Below, in pieces: positions 1 to 7,490 of a stretch of 20,367 nt of DNA. The notes below the pieces were generated by a model. The model was not told the origin of the DNA and searched no databases. It was given only the letters and a program-made list of their open reading frames with translations. This DNA comes from a virus. How positions within the stretch are numbered: position 1 is the stretch's first letter; every line of letters begins with the position of its first letter. Position numbers and translations under genes: made by a program. Location: the IMG/VR virus record IMGVR_UViG_3300032006_000850, positions 1 through 20,367 of that record, one strand, 5' to 3'.

Positions 1-1150
1 TATGTATTCTGTCGTATGATCCGCCCGAAGTCACCATTGCTTCAGCCTGATGATGACCTCCACCGACTGCTCTCATTCTTGAGGTTCCCGGTGTAGTATT
101 TATCGACTGACCATCTGAGGCGTTTCCAATTACGTTAATCGTATGCGCCGTAATATTATCGAAATACATAAACGTACACCTCGATTTCTCGATCAGTAAT
201 TCGCCCACCTCTAGGAAGGTAGGGACAGCATTCTCTCCAGCTACTACTGTTCCACCAATTAATACTGCTGTAGCCGCAGCCGCAGTACCACCAGCGGAAG
301 TATGTGCTGATGAAGGTATCGCTGAACCATTATATACAGTTCCTACCGATACATTCTCTATTTTAATCTCTCTTACTGGCGTATCGGATAATACTATTCT
401 TAACGTATTATCTTCTTTGTTATCTTTTCTCCACGCCATTGTTTGTTCTAGTGTCGGAGAAGGGTTCTCAGCAGGAGCAGCATATATGCCTGAGTCTCCA
501 TTTGTGAAGCTTCTATCAGCTAAAACCGTCTCATTAATTACAACTCCACTTCCTGCTGTACCTCCGAGTGCAAGAAGTCCGATTGCCATTTGTGGGCTGA
601 ATCCCATCATTCTTAGGAACGAATATGGAGACATCATAATTTTAAATGTCGTCTTCCATTTCTGCGATTCATTGTTGGCGTATTCGATCTTGGCGAGGAG
701 CCAATTTCTCCAGACAGTAATCTTTTTATATAAAGTAATTGGTGAGCGTAAAATTGCTTTTGGAGCCGTTCTAAAATTATTTAGATGCAGCAATAACCCA
801 AGAACAATGAATCCAGAGGATATTCCAACGGTAGGGATCAAATTAGCTTGTAGATATAATACCTGATCGTACAAACTAGTTGCTAATCCCATAGAAATAT
901 GGGGTGTAATAGTTGGAATCGGATTAATATAAGATACAAATAATCCTAAACCTCCAATTATTACCAATAAAGCTGTGTTTATAGCCCCCAACACGGATGT
1001 TATTCTTTTAATAGGTAGACTTATTGTTGGAAAAGTCCATCTAATTATAGGTAATGACACCTTTGGAAGTCGGAAACTTACAGTAGGTAAACTAATTTTA
1101 GGGCGTTTAATAGAAGGAATAGAAACCTTCTCTAGCAATCGTCTAAACAT
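1..1150 (-). CDS. Membrane-associated phage protein with N-terminal tandem repeats (partial, 3' end outside window)
   Basis: An uninterrupted frame of 383 codons runs from the ATG at 1150 to the window edge, so the C-terminus is missing. GGAGGTTCAT directly precedes the ATG, a good ribosome binding site. Residues 1-50 are basic and contain a short repeat: the core [IV]SLP occurs at 19-22, 31-34 and 43-46, exactly 12 residues apart, with a related VSIP at 9-12. Hydrophobic stretches that look like membrane spans lie at about 54-76, 107-122 and 187-205. A more polar part rich in Gly, Ala, Ser and Thr follows from about 215 and resembles a beta-rich virion-type domain. I do not recognise the family. 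It is the first gene after the only sizeable gap in the window, so it may begin a separate transcription unit. A structural or assembly role at the membrane is inference only. Confidence 0.75.
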   Translation of the reverse strand, partial: MFRRLLEKVSIPSIKRPKISLPTVSFRLPKVSLPIIRWTFPTISLPIKRITSVLGAINTALLVIIGGLGLFVSYINPIPTITPHISMGLATSLYDQVLYLQANLIPTVGISSGFIVLGLLLHLNNFRTAPKAILRSPITLYKKITVWRNWLLAKIEYANNESQKWKTTFKIMMSPYSFLRMMGFSPQMAIGLLALGGTAGSGVVINETVLADRSFTNGDSGIYAAPAENPSPTLEQTMAWRKDNKEDNTLRIVLSDTPVREIKIENVSVGTVYNGSAIPSSAHTSAGGTAAAATAVLIGGTVVAGENAVPTFLEVGELLIEKSRCTFMYFDNITAHTINVIGNASDGQSINTTPGTSRMRAVGGGHHQAEAMVTSGGSYDRIH

Positions 1151-1181
1151 ATGAACCTCCTTACCGATTAAGTACCTAATT

Positions 1182-1215
1182 TATTATACTATAGGATTCC
1201 TATTATGCTATAATA
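1182..1215. repeat. AT-rich interrupted palindrome at the end of nrdJ
   Basis: Outer arms TATTATA (1182-1188) and TATAATA (1209-1215) pair perfectly. Inner arms ATAGGA (1191-1196) and TCCTAT (1198-1203) also pair, around a single T. An asymmetric 2/5-base internal loop separates the two. The palindrome contains the nrdJ stop codon (1203-1205) and lies in the largest gap of the window. There is no U-run after it on the minus strand, so it is a poor intrinsic terminator. It could be an operator or part of a promoter. Confidence 0.5.
1183..1188 (-). promoter_or_regulatory. Candidate -10 box upstream of the left-edge membrane protein
   Basis: On the minus strand these bases read TATAAT, a perfect -10 hexamer, 32 bases before the ATG at 1150, which leaves room for a short leader with its ribosome binding site. 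At 17-base spacing the -35 position reads ATAGCA, only three matches to TTGACA. Because of the palindrome the same hexamer also occurs on the plus strand at 1209-1214. It is the only promoter-like site that falls in a gene-free gap. AT-rich DNA gives such matches by chance, so this is tentative. Confidence 0.3.
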
Positions 1216-3017
1216 CACAGGCTAAAACCACAGTTTTTACACGTTTCGCAGCCTGCTTCATGAACAATATAAGGATTTTCACAACAAGGTTCTGAAATCG
1301 CCTCATTAGTTCCTTTAACTAATACTTCTTTTTCCCTACTACCTGCTCTATAAACAGTAATACCTTTACAATGTTCTTTCCATGCTAACATATATGTATT
1401 CTTTATATCTTCAACTGTCGCATCGTTTGGCATATTTATAGTCTTGGAAATTCCGGAATCAACCATCTTTTGAAAAAATGCTTGCATTAATACATGATCA
1501 TCTGTACTAATCTCTGGAGCCGTTATATACACTTCTTTTACGTCATCAGGAACATCGGTTCGATCCTGTAGTGAACCACCCCTAGATAAGTAATTCATTA
1601 ATTCTTCAGAATAAAAACCTCTTTCATGCGCTTCATTTTCGAAATATTTATTAATATATCGTAATGTTTTTCCCTCTAGAATGTTTTGTTTCTCCCACGC
1701 TAATGCAAAAGTAGGCTCAATTCCTGAAGAACAATCAGCTATCATTGATATTGTTCCTGTTGGAGCAACTGTTAAACGACAGGCATTGCGGTATACTTCA
1801 GTAATTTTATTGTAATCGCTTTGCTCAAAAGCAGGAAATGGTCCACGTTTAACGGCTAACTCTAAAGATGCTTGATCTGCTGACTGCTTAACTGCTGCCA
1901 TAATATCTCTTCCTAAAGTTCTTGCTTCTTGGGAATCATAAGGAATTCTCAATTGAATTAATAGATCAGCAAATCCCATAACCCCAACCCCAATTTTACG
2001 AGTAGCTTTAGTCATCTTCTCAATTTCTGGAGTAGCATAATAATTAGCATCAATTACATTATCTAAGAAATTGGTAACTAATGTAGTTATTTTATGTAGT
2101 CTATCCCAATCCACGGAGTCGCCGTCAACAAAATTTGCAAGATTAATTGATCCTAAATTACAAGATTCATTAGGTAACAAGGGTTGTTCACCACAAGGAT
2201 TCGTGGCAATCATTGGTCCAAATTCATTTTGTACATGATTATCAGCATTAACTTTATCAATGAAAATCATCCCCGGCTCACCATTTTTCCATGCTCCCTC
2301 ACAAATCTTATCAAATACATATCGGGCAGGTACACTAGTCACAATGCGTCTTGTACTTGGATCAATCAAACCATACGACATATCGTATTCCACCATTTTC
2401 ATAAACTGAGTATCAACACCAACACTAATATTGAAGTTGTGTATATCACCTTCAGTAGATTTAGATTCGATAAACTCCACAATGTCAGGATGATAGACAG
2501 ACATAACTGCCATATTCGCTCCGTCACGTTTACCTCCTTGTGTAACCATAGAAGATACACTTGATAAAACTTTTAGAACTGCTACAGGACCACATGCTTT
2601 TCCATGTGTGGTTTTAATAGAGGCTCCTTTAGGACGTAATTTAGATAATGAGAATCCGGTTCCCCCTCCAAATTTCTGAACCATGGCAGCATCCGAAGCT
2701 GCTTTCATAATTCCTTCCATACTATCTTCTAAAGGAAGTACGAAACAAGCGGATAATGTTCCTTGCTCTGTTCCAGCATTCATCAATGTCGGAGAGTTGG
2801 GTAAGAAATCTAAGTTCGACATCATACTATAAAACTCAGATGCCAATAATTGTTTTTCTACAGGCAATGTTAAATATTGATCTTCAACTGCTGCAATTGC
2901 GTCAGCCACCCTAGAGAATAAAGTCTCTGATGTTTCAATAGCTTCATGCTGTTCGTTCTTTAAAAAATATCTGTGGGCTAACACAGTCTCTGCCTGTGGG
3001 GAAATCGTTGTGGTCAT
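1203..3017 (-). CDS. nrdJ: Ribonucleotide reductase, class II (adenosylcobalamin-dependent)
   Basis: Reduces ribonucleotides to deoxyribonucleotides in the cytoplasm using a B12-derived radical, so no separate radical-generating subunit is needed; none is seen in the window. The 604-residue protein has the family hallmarks in order: FLPNSPTLMNAG (71-82), Cys91 in SACFVLP, GGGTGFSLSKLRPKG (117-131), the NPCGE active-site motif with Cys275 at 273-277, ESCNLGSIN with Cys286 (284-292), IGVGVMGFADLL (342-353) and VAPTGTISM (417-425). Cys275 should carry the thiyl radical. Cys91 and Cys286 are the probable redox pair, by family position. The tail has the expected cysteine cluster GCETCKNCGFSLC (589-601). 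It is shorter than many bacterial NrdJ proteins, with no obvious ATP-cone. The start has a strong AGGAGG site, formed partly by the terL stop codon (TAGGAGG), eight bases after terL, so the two are probably co-transcribed. Confidence 0.95.
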   Translation of the reverse strand: MTTTISPQAETVLAHRYFLKNEQHEAIETSETLFSRVADAIAAVEDQYLTLPVEKQLLASEFYSMMSNLDFLPNSPTLMNAGTEQGTLSACFVLPLEDSMEGIMKAASDAAMVQKFGGGTGFSLSKLRPKGASIKTTHGKACGPVAVLKVLSSVSSMVTQGGKRDGANMAVMSVYHPDIVEFIESKSTEGDIHNFNISVGVDTQFMKMVEYDMSYGLIDPSTRRIVTSVPARYVFDKICEGAWKNGEPGMIFIDKVNADNHVQNEFGPMIATNPCGEQPLLPNESCNLGSINLANFVDGDSVDWDRLHKITTLVTNFLDNVIDANYYATPEIEKMTKATRKIGVGVMGFADLLIQLRIPYDSQEARTLGRDIMAAVKQSADQASLELAVKRGPFPAFEQSDYNKITEVYRNACRLTVAPTGTISMIADCSSGIEPTFALAWEKQNILEGKTLRYINKYFENEAHERGFYSEELMNYLSRGGSLQDRTDVPDDVKEVYITAPEISTDDHVLMQAFFQKMVDSGISKTINMPNDATVEDIKNTYMLAWKEHCKGITVYRAGSREKEVLVKGTNEAISEPCCENPYIVHEAGCETCKNCGFSLCIIA

Positions 3018-3025
3018 GTTACCTC

Positions 3026-4705
3026 CTAACCTCTATAATTACAATATAAACAAAGTTTATTTTCAGGGACCCAAAAAGACGGACGACAAAGGTCATCTGT
3101 ACAATTTGGATTTGGACAATCCGACATATCTAAATCTGCATTCAACTGCTCCTGTCCTAATAACTTGTCGGGTCCCGGTTCCCCTGACGCTAGGTTGGTA
3201 TCTTCTATTCCTTCTCGTGTTGGATGTCCGTGAGAATCGGGAGCAATTTCTGTTGCCCAATCCTGTACATCTCCCAACACAGTTAAACTATACGCTGTTG
3301 ATTCGTGTGCTGCAAGTAATGCCATTGCAATTGAGAAGAATGCATCACCATGACCCATAGGGGTTTCGGGAGCCTTCAACTGATTATTAACTGACAATAT
3401 CTGCTGTTTCTGTCTTTCATCCTTCAATATCTTCAAATGTCCACTATGGACATACTGTTCAAAAATCTGTGCCATAGTATTCTTACTTTTTAATGTGAAA
3501 CTCATGGACCACCATGTATGGTCTAATCCTCGATCTTCTAGTTCTCCACGAGTGTTATCTACGTATCCTTTTGTTATATCATAATTTTCTGCCACCTCAT
3601 TTAAAAATTCAATTTGATCAGAGTAATTCCATCCGTCTAACCATGATTGATGTATCTGTTCTATAGTATGCCCTATACGACGAAAAATTACAAGGTGTGA
3701 TGGATGGCGTTTCTTCCCTACATCAAAGCCTGCAAACAATTCTTCGTTTGGATCAACCTTCTTATATTTTTTTGTTGTTGGATGATTTACTAAATTCTCA
3801 TCCTCTAATTTTGTAATGTCTTCCCCTTCAAAATAAGCTTCTGTAGACCAATGTGGTACTAATAAAAACTCAGAAGCGAATGATTTAGGTCGTGCTTTCT
3901 GTTGTTGTAACAACCACTCCTCACTATATAGTTCGGGCATTAGCACTCTACGTCCCGGTTCGGGATCAAGAGCAGGCAAGACTCGTGAATGAAACCTGTC
4001 ATCTTCTTGTAACTTTGACAATAAATCCCCCGGCATCATTGGTGTTCCCAATACTATAACTGGAACTCCTTTCAAAGGTATAAATAAACTTTCTGTAAGG
4101 AAGTGATCTTCAACCTTAGTAATCTGTGTATTATTTAAAGGGTTCTCTGGGTCACGTAATACGTCATCAGCAATCAATGCTCCATTAACATGCATACCTC
4201 TTTTAAAGGAAAATAATCCTCCATGCATAATTTCAACTGGATGTTTATTAACATGATATCGAAATGAATAATCTGCTTTTGGATTTCGATTCTTCATCCA
4301 CTCCATTAACTGTGGGTTTCGCTTAACAGTTTTGTTAATCTCATTAATGTGATACTGAGCCATACCATCACTATACGATAGATAAAGGACTGACATATCT
4401 CTAGTAGTCTGTAATAACCTCCAAATGCTGAAGGCATGTCCTAACAATGTAGATTTAAAATGGAATCGAGGCAATACAGCAACATAGTTTAAATCGTTCT
4501 CTAAACAATATTCAATATCTTCTGCAACTACTCCCACATGCCATGCTTTAAAGTATTCAGGATGATCAAAACTTTGACTCCAAATGTCTCTAAGAAACTC
4601 CCAGAAGCTGCCAACTTTTGCTCGTTGAACATTATCTGATACTAAACCATCAGCTAATTTTGAAAATGCGTCGCTATAAGTTGTAGACTCCTGTTGTAAA
4701 ACCAT
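3026..4705 (-). CDS. terL: Terminase large subunit (packaging ATPase and nuclease)
   Basis: Powers DNA translocation into the prohead and cuts concatemeric DNA. The N-terminal ATPase has a Walker A-like PRFHFKSTLLG (79-89, Lys84), where the usual small Gly positions are bulky Phe, and a Walker B ALIADDVL (176-183). LGTPMMPGD (219-227) fits the coupling segment. The RNase H-like nuclease domain has candidate metal ligands Asp328 (AGFDVGKK), Asp383 (YVDNTRGE) and Asp454 (GHGDAFFS). The last 30 residues hold Cys530, 535, 540, 552 and 555, a spacing suggestive of a zinc-binding tail that is not a standard TerL element. A start at 4705 is supported by AGAGGA seven bases upstream. It lies two bases after the terS stop, the classic small-then-large terminase order. 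Confidence 0.93.
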   Translation of the reverse strand: MVLQQESTTYSDAFSKLADGLVSDNVQRAKVGSFWEFLRDIWSQSFDHPEYFKAWHVGVVAEDIEYCLENDLNYVAVLPRFHFKSTLLGHAFSIWRLLQTTRDMSVLYLSYSDGMAQYHINEINKTVKRNPQLMEWMKNRNPKADYSFRYHVNKHPVEIMHGGLFSFKRGMHVNGALIADDVLRDPENPLNNTQITKVEDHFLTESLFIPLKGVPVIVLGTPMMPGDLLSKLQEDDRFHSRVLPALDPEPGRRVLMPELYSEEWLLQQQKARPKSFASEFLLVPHWSTEAYFEGEDITKLEDENLVNHPTTKKYKKVDPNEELFAGFDVGKKRHPSHLVIFRRIGHTIEQIHQSWLDGWNYSDQIEFLNEVAENYDITKGYVDNTRGELEDRGLDHTWWSMSFTLKSKNTMAQIFEQYVHSGHLKILKDERQKQQILSVNNQLKAPETPMGHGDAFFSIAMALLAAHESTAYSLTVLGDVQDWATEIAPDSHGHPTREGIEDTNLASGEPGPDKLLGQEQLNADLDMSDCPNPNCTDDLCRPSFWVPENKLCLYCNYRG

Positions 4706-4707
4706 AG

Positions 4708-5202
4708 TTATTCCTCTGTGACTAGTGAGCGTAACCTAATAGCAACTCGATCAATTACTTGAGGATCAGTTACTTCATCTAAAATAATGTTTAATACATC
4801 TTGAACAAATTGCATACTTAATAACCCTTCCATAACTTTACGTTCACCTTGAATACTCAGGTCTGCAATTCGTGCTGCTTCAACCGCTCTGTCAAAAACT
4901 AGGCTATCTAACTCATGTTTAGACTTATGTCGCATTGACTCATACGTATCTAAATGTTCTTTCTGTAATCTGGCAAAACGTTGTCCTTCTGTTTCCTGTA
5001 CTTGTTCAATAGCTACTTCTCTAGCTTGAGTTCGTAAGGCTTTCCAATTATTTTGCTTCGCCCATGAATATATTGTTACAGGTTTAATACTGGTTTTGAA
5101 TTCTTTATTTAAATAATAAACAATATCGTCCGCAGTCTTATCTCCCGGTAAATACAGTTCAAGTGCTTTATCTTTTATTGGTTGCGGTATCTTCTTCGGC
5201 AT
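4708..5202 (-). CDS. terS: Terminase small subunit-like protein
   Basis: Probably recognises phage DNA and hands it to the large subunit. The 164-residue protein opens with a helix-turn-helix region (about 8-57): an ELYLPGDKTADDIVYYLN helix pair, then PVTIYSWAKQNNW as recognition helix, a layout common in phage small terminases. Residues about 60-130 are strongly helical and charged, as expected for an oligomerisation core. The C-terminal part (133-164) is helical and could contact TerL. The gene stops two bases before terL begins. A GAGGGG motif lies upstream, but about 11 bases from the ATG, which is long. The family call rests on architecture plus position, not a residue-level signature. 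Confidence 0.8.
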   Translation of the reverse strand: MPKKIPQPIKDKALELYLPGDKTADDIVYYLNKEFKTSIKPVTIYSWAKQNNWKALRTQAREVAIEQVQETEGQRFARLQKEHLDTYESMRHKSKHELDSLVFDRAVEAARIADLSIQGERKVMEGLLSMQFVQDVLNIILDEVTDPQVIDRVAIRLRSLVTEE

Positions 5203-5204
5203 TT

Positions 5205-5681
5205 TTATATATACCCCTCATGTCCCATATCAATTCTAGAATTTTGTGATTCTATACTTCCTCCATATGGAGTACCATCACCTTGTAATAGAGATGCAAA
5301 ATCCATATGTCCTGTCTTTCCATTCTGTGCAGCAGTATAGCAAACTGGAATATGTGTTCGCCCACCGGATGTATCTCGTACTGATTTATATCTTAATACG
5401 ATCTCATTAGGACGACTACAAATCCCATTCCATACCATATCTTCTGGAAACAGAGGTTGGAAACTTGGATCACCTTTTATTGTTCCCCATGTTTTTTGTA
5501 AATCTTTTACTCTTTTATTCCAAAAGCAGTCTGTATATTCACACCAGACCACCTTTCCAAATTCCTCTTGAACATCTTCTTCAGATACACCTTCAGGTAA
5601 CTTATCTTCATAACCTAATGGATCATATCGTGATGATTCATTAAATTGAAACCTTAACTGACCCTCATTCTTTTTCCTCAT
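5205..5681 (-). CDS. Hypothetical protein with four cysteines
   Basis: I do not recognise this 158-residue protein. It has exactly four cysteines, Cys47 and Cys52 in WCEYTDCFW, Cys88 in GICSRPNE and Cys114 in IPVCYTAA. The fairly even layout of two nearby plus two later cysteines could form a zinc site. The region from 20 to 45 is acidic. The last 30 residues are Gly- and Ser-rich and probably flexible. The start at 5681 has a strong AAGGAGATA site seven bases upstream and overlaps the resolvase gene by 17 bases; the stop is two bases before terS. Lying between a Holliday junction resolvase and the terminase genes, a role in packaging or DNA processing is possible but unproven. Confidence 0.75.
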   Translation of the reverse strand: MRKKNEGQLRFQFNESSRYDPLGYEDKLPEGVSEEDVQEEFGKVVWCEYTDCFWNKRVKDLQKTWGTIKGDPSFQPLFPEDMVWNGICSRPNEIVLRYKSVRDTSGGRTHIPVCYTAAQNGKTGHMDFASLLQGDGTPYGGSIESQNSRIDMGHEGYI

Positions 5682-6168
5682 TTAATATCTCCTTCTTTAC
5701 TTTCCATGCTGCGATGCAAGCTGCATCTGCAAAATCCTGTTCGGGGAATACATCTCCCCACTTCTCTACTGCATGTGTCATTATATCAGATTTCTTTGCA
5801 TTTCCATTACCAATAATTTCTTTTTTCCATGATCTATTGTCTACTACCTCTACATCATATCCTGAAATATTACAGATGGTTCGAACACATCCGATAACAT
5901 TAGCAATTTCAATCGTTGTTTTAGGATTTGAAATAAAGATTGCTTGCTCTATCGCCACATAAACTTTTTCTGTCTTACTTATATATATTTTACTAAAAGT
6001 ATCCCAAAAACTCTTGGCAAAAACAGGGAATCTTTTTTCAAATGTCTTCTCTTTACTCTCCCATTTTTTCTGAGTTACTATCTTAAAGTCACTATCTAAA
6101 GCGACACAATGAATAGCTTTACTAGAACAATCGAACCCCAAATAAATAATTTGTTCCTCAGTCGTCAT
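5665..6168 (-). CDS. RuvC-like Holliday junction resolvase
   Basis: A predicted RNase H-fold nuclease that cuts branched DNA, in phages usually to clear junctions before packaging. From the ATG at 6168 it has 167 residues. Acidic residues fit the RuvC active site: Asp13 (YLGFDCSS), Glu74 (VAIEQAIF), Asp145 and Asp148 (DFADAAC). The spacings of 61, 71 and 3 nearly match those of E. coli RuvC (59, 72, 3). A longer in-frame start at 6201 exists, but nothing like a ribosome binding site precedes it, whereas AAGGTG lies five bases before 6168; that start also cuts the overlap with the upstream membrane-protein gene to 11 bases. It lies just upstream of the packaging genes. Confidence 0.87.
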   Translation of the reverse strand: MTTEEQIIYLGFDCSSKAIHCVALDSDFKIVTQKKWESKEKTFEKRFPVFAKSFWDTFSKIYISKTEKVYVAIEQAIFISNPKTTIEIANVIGCVRTICNISGYDVEVVDNRSWKKEIIGNGNAKKSDIMTHAVEKWGDVFPEQDFADAACIAAWKVKKEILNEEKE

Positions 6169-6349
6169 GGAACACCTTATGTACCTTTGGGTGCTTTGCA
6201 ACAGCTGCTACTACAAACCCAAATAAAATTGTAGCAATAAACAACATAAATATATTAATTTCAGTATATCGTCCAAGTATTATCAAAAAAGCATCTTCAA
6301 AAAAATGTAATATAGAAACAATAACTGTAAATGGTATTAATCCTTTCAT
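6158..6349 (-). CDS. Small two-span membrane protein
   Basis: A 63-residue protein dominated by two hydrophobic segments, about 4-25 (FTVIVSILHFF... to FLIIL) and 32-52 (NIFMLFIATILFGFVVAAV), followed by a short, charged, His-rich tail (KHPKVHKVFHDD). The family is unknown. Holin-like proteins can look like this, but there is no lysis gene beside it, so that label is not given. The start overlaps the stop of the preceding gene as ATGA and has a GAGGT motif just upstream, which suggests translational coupling. Confidence 0.7.
   Translation of the reverse strand: MKGLIPFTVIVSILHFFEDAFLIILGRYTEINIFMLFIATILFGFVVAAVAKHPKVHKVFHDD
6173..6178 (-). promoter_or_regulatory. Ribosome binding site deciding the RuvC-like start
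   Basis: AAGGTG on the minus strand, four to five bases before the ATG at 6168. The longer in-frame start at 6201 has no purine-rich site. Confidence 0.6.
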
Positions 6350-6867
6350 TGACCTCGCCCCGTGGTATTCTCCATTCGTAACGTAACAACTCTTGAAACA
6401 GTATTATACGCTGTCGTATATGTATTTAGCAAACCATTGATTCGAGTTTCAATTGCTTCTTGTTCAATAATTTCTCGTTTCAATTCTTTTAATTGTTCAT
6501 ACTTATCCATAACGGCTCCACGTATTTCATCACGAGTTAATTTTTTCTGTCCTGCCGACTCACGTTCATCAGCAATTCGAAATACTGCGGTAGCAAAACC
6601 TTCATCAAAAGCTGCTGCTAAAGCATTCTTCTTAGCTTGAGCATCTGCAATCTGGCTCTCTAGAAAAGCTTTATAACCTCCGTAAGCTACTAGAAATTCT
6701 GATAAATCTCTATTAGAAGCATTCATTAGATCAGAGAATTCTAAATGTTCTCGATCTTCTAAATTAACTGATAATCCCGGAACCATTAAAGAATCAACGT
6801 ATTGTGACGCTGTTCCTAATGCTTTTATAGGACTCCAATCGGTTGGACGCTTTTGCATTGACACCAT
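6346..6867 (-). CDS. Helical hypothetical protein, possible recombination mediator
   Basis: No confident family. The 173-residue protein is mostly predicted helix. Residues 50-95 (DLSEFLVAYGGYKAFLESQIADAQ and following) form one long amphipathic helix rich in Ala. Residues 112-160 (TRDEIRGAVMDKYEQLKELK, then IIEQEAIETRINGLLNTY) look like a second coiled-coil stretch ending in TVSRVVTLR. This layout loosely resembles UvsY-type recombination mediators, and the gene lies in a block with a RecA-like ATPase and a Cas4-like nuclease, but the likeness is weak and this is inference. The start at 6867 has GGAGGT five bases upstream and overlaps the preceding nuclease gene by 43 bases, the longest overlap here. 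Confidence 0.7.
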   Translation of the reverse strand: MVSMQKRPTDWSPIKALGTASQYVDSLMVPGLSVNLEDREHLEFSDLMNASNRDLSEFLVAYGGYKAFLESQIADAQAKKNALAAAFDEGFATAVFRIADERESAGQKKLTRDEIRGAVMDKYEQLKELKREIIEQEAIETRINGLLNTYTTAYNTVSRVVTLRMENTTGRGQ

Positions 6868-7490
6868 CTGTTACCTCCACATATATTTGGTATTTCAATC
6901 ATTTCCATAATTCTTAAACATCTATCTATAATTTCTTTCCATTTTATTGGATCACGCTGTAATTCGAAAGCTTTCAATTGTTGATCATTCTTATTTTCAT
7001 ATAATACCACACCATGATCTAAAGGTAAAAGGTTTAAATAAATCTGTAACTGTATCTCATGTTCTGGTTTAGGAGCCTGCTTTAATGCATTAAATCCTCT
7101 TGTATTAATTGACTTTAATTCTAAAGCAATTTCTTTATACTTATCGTGAGTTAATACAAAGTCAACTCGTCCTGAAATTACTGGATAGTCTAGCTTAACT
7201 CTCAATTCACGGGAAATTAATATATCTAAATTTGCGAAGTAGTCTGCCATTCGATCTTCTAGATAGGCTCCATTATCAAAAATACGTTGTAATTTAGCAT
7301 CCAACGGTCGTTCTTGTATAAACCCATTATAAGCTAAATACAAATATCTATCACATGTATTACCTAATGCTGAAGGATAAAACTTTCCCGCCTCCATTGG
7401 GCTAAATTCCCCCTCCAGATATTTATCTAAAGATTTTAATAGCCACTTATCTTGGGAATAGTTTATTCCAATTTGCTTAATGCCTGCCAT
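6825..7490 (-). CDS. Cas4-like PD-(D/E)XK exonuclease with Fe-S cluster cysteines
   Basis: A predicted RecB/Cas4-superfamily nuclease of 221 residues. The nuclease core is GRVDFVL (107-113, Asp110), then IALELKSIN (121-129) with Glu124 and Lys126, and a Q-motif around EIQLQIYL (145-152). One cysteine near the N-terminus (Cys46 in GNTCDRYLY) and three near the C-terminus (Cys204, Cys210, Cys212) match the split 1+3 arrangement that binds a 4Fe-4S cluster in Cas4/AddB proteins. There is no cas1, cas2 or repeat array here, so this is a phage recombination or DNA-processing nuclease, not a CRISPR gene. AGGAGA lies before the ATG. The start overlaps the DUF559-like gene by 28 bases. Confidence 0.87.
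   Translation of the reverse strand: MAGIKQIGINYSQDKWLLKSLDKYLEGEFSPMEAGKFYPSALGNTCDRYLYLAYNGFIQERPLDAKLQRIFDNGAYLEDRMADYFANLDILISRELRVKLDYPVISGRVDFVLTHDKYKEIALELKSINTRGFNALKQAPKPEHEIQLQIYLNLLPLDHGVVLYENKNDQQLKAFELQRDPIKWKEIIDRCLRIMEMIEIPNICGGNRWCQCKSVQPIGVL

Noticed and set aside
417-866. Plus-strand open frame of 149 codons
   Set aside because: It lies wholly opposite the minus-strand membrane-protein gene, which has a good start, continuous frame to the edge and membrane segments. The plus frame has no ribosome site and no family likeness.
1182-1215. Rho-independent terminator after nrdJ
   Set aside because: The hairpin is AT-rich, has a single-base centre and lacks a following T-run on the transcribed strand.
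2184-2564. Plus-strand open frame opposite nrdJ
   Set aside because: The opposite strand encodes invariant RNR motifs (NPCGE and neighbours), so this is a shadow.
6158-6349. Holin
   Set aside because: Two hydrophobic spans and small size fit, but no endolysin or spanin is nearby and the gene is embedded in a DNA-processing block.
6825-7490. CRISPR-associated Cas4
   Set aside because: The family resemblance is real, but there is no array, cas1 or cas2, and phages commonly carry Cas4-like nucleases for DNA processing.
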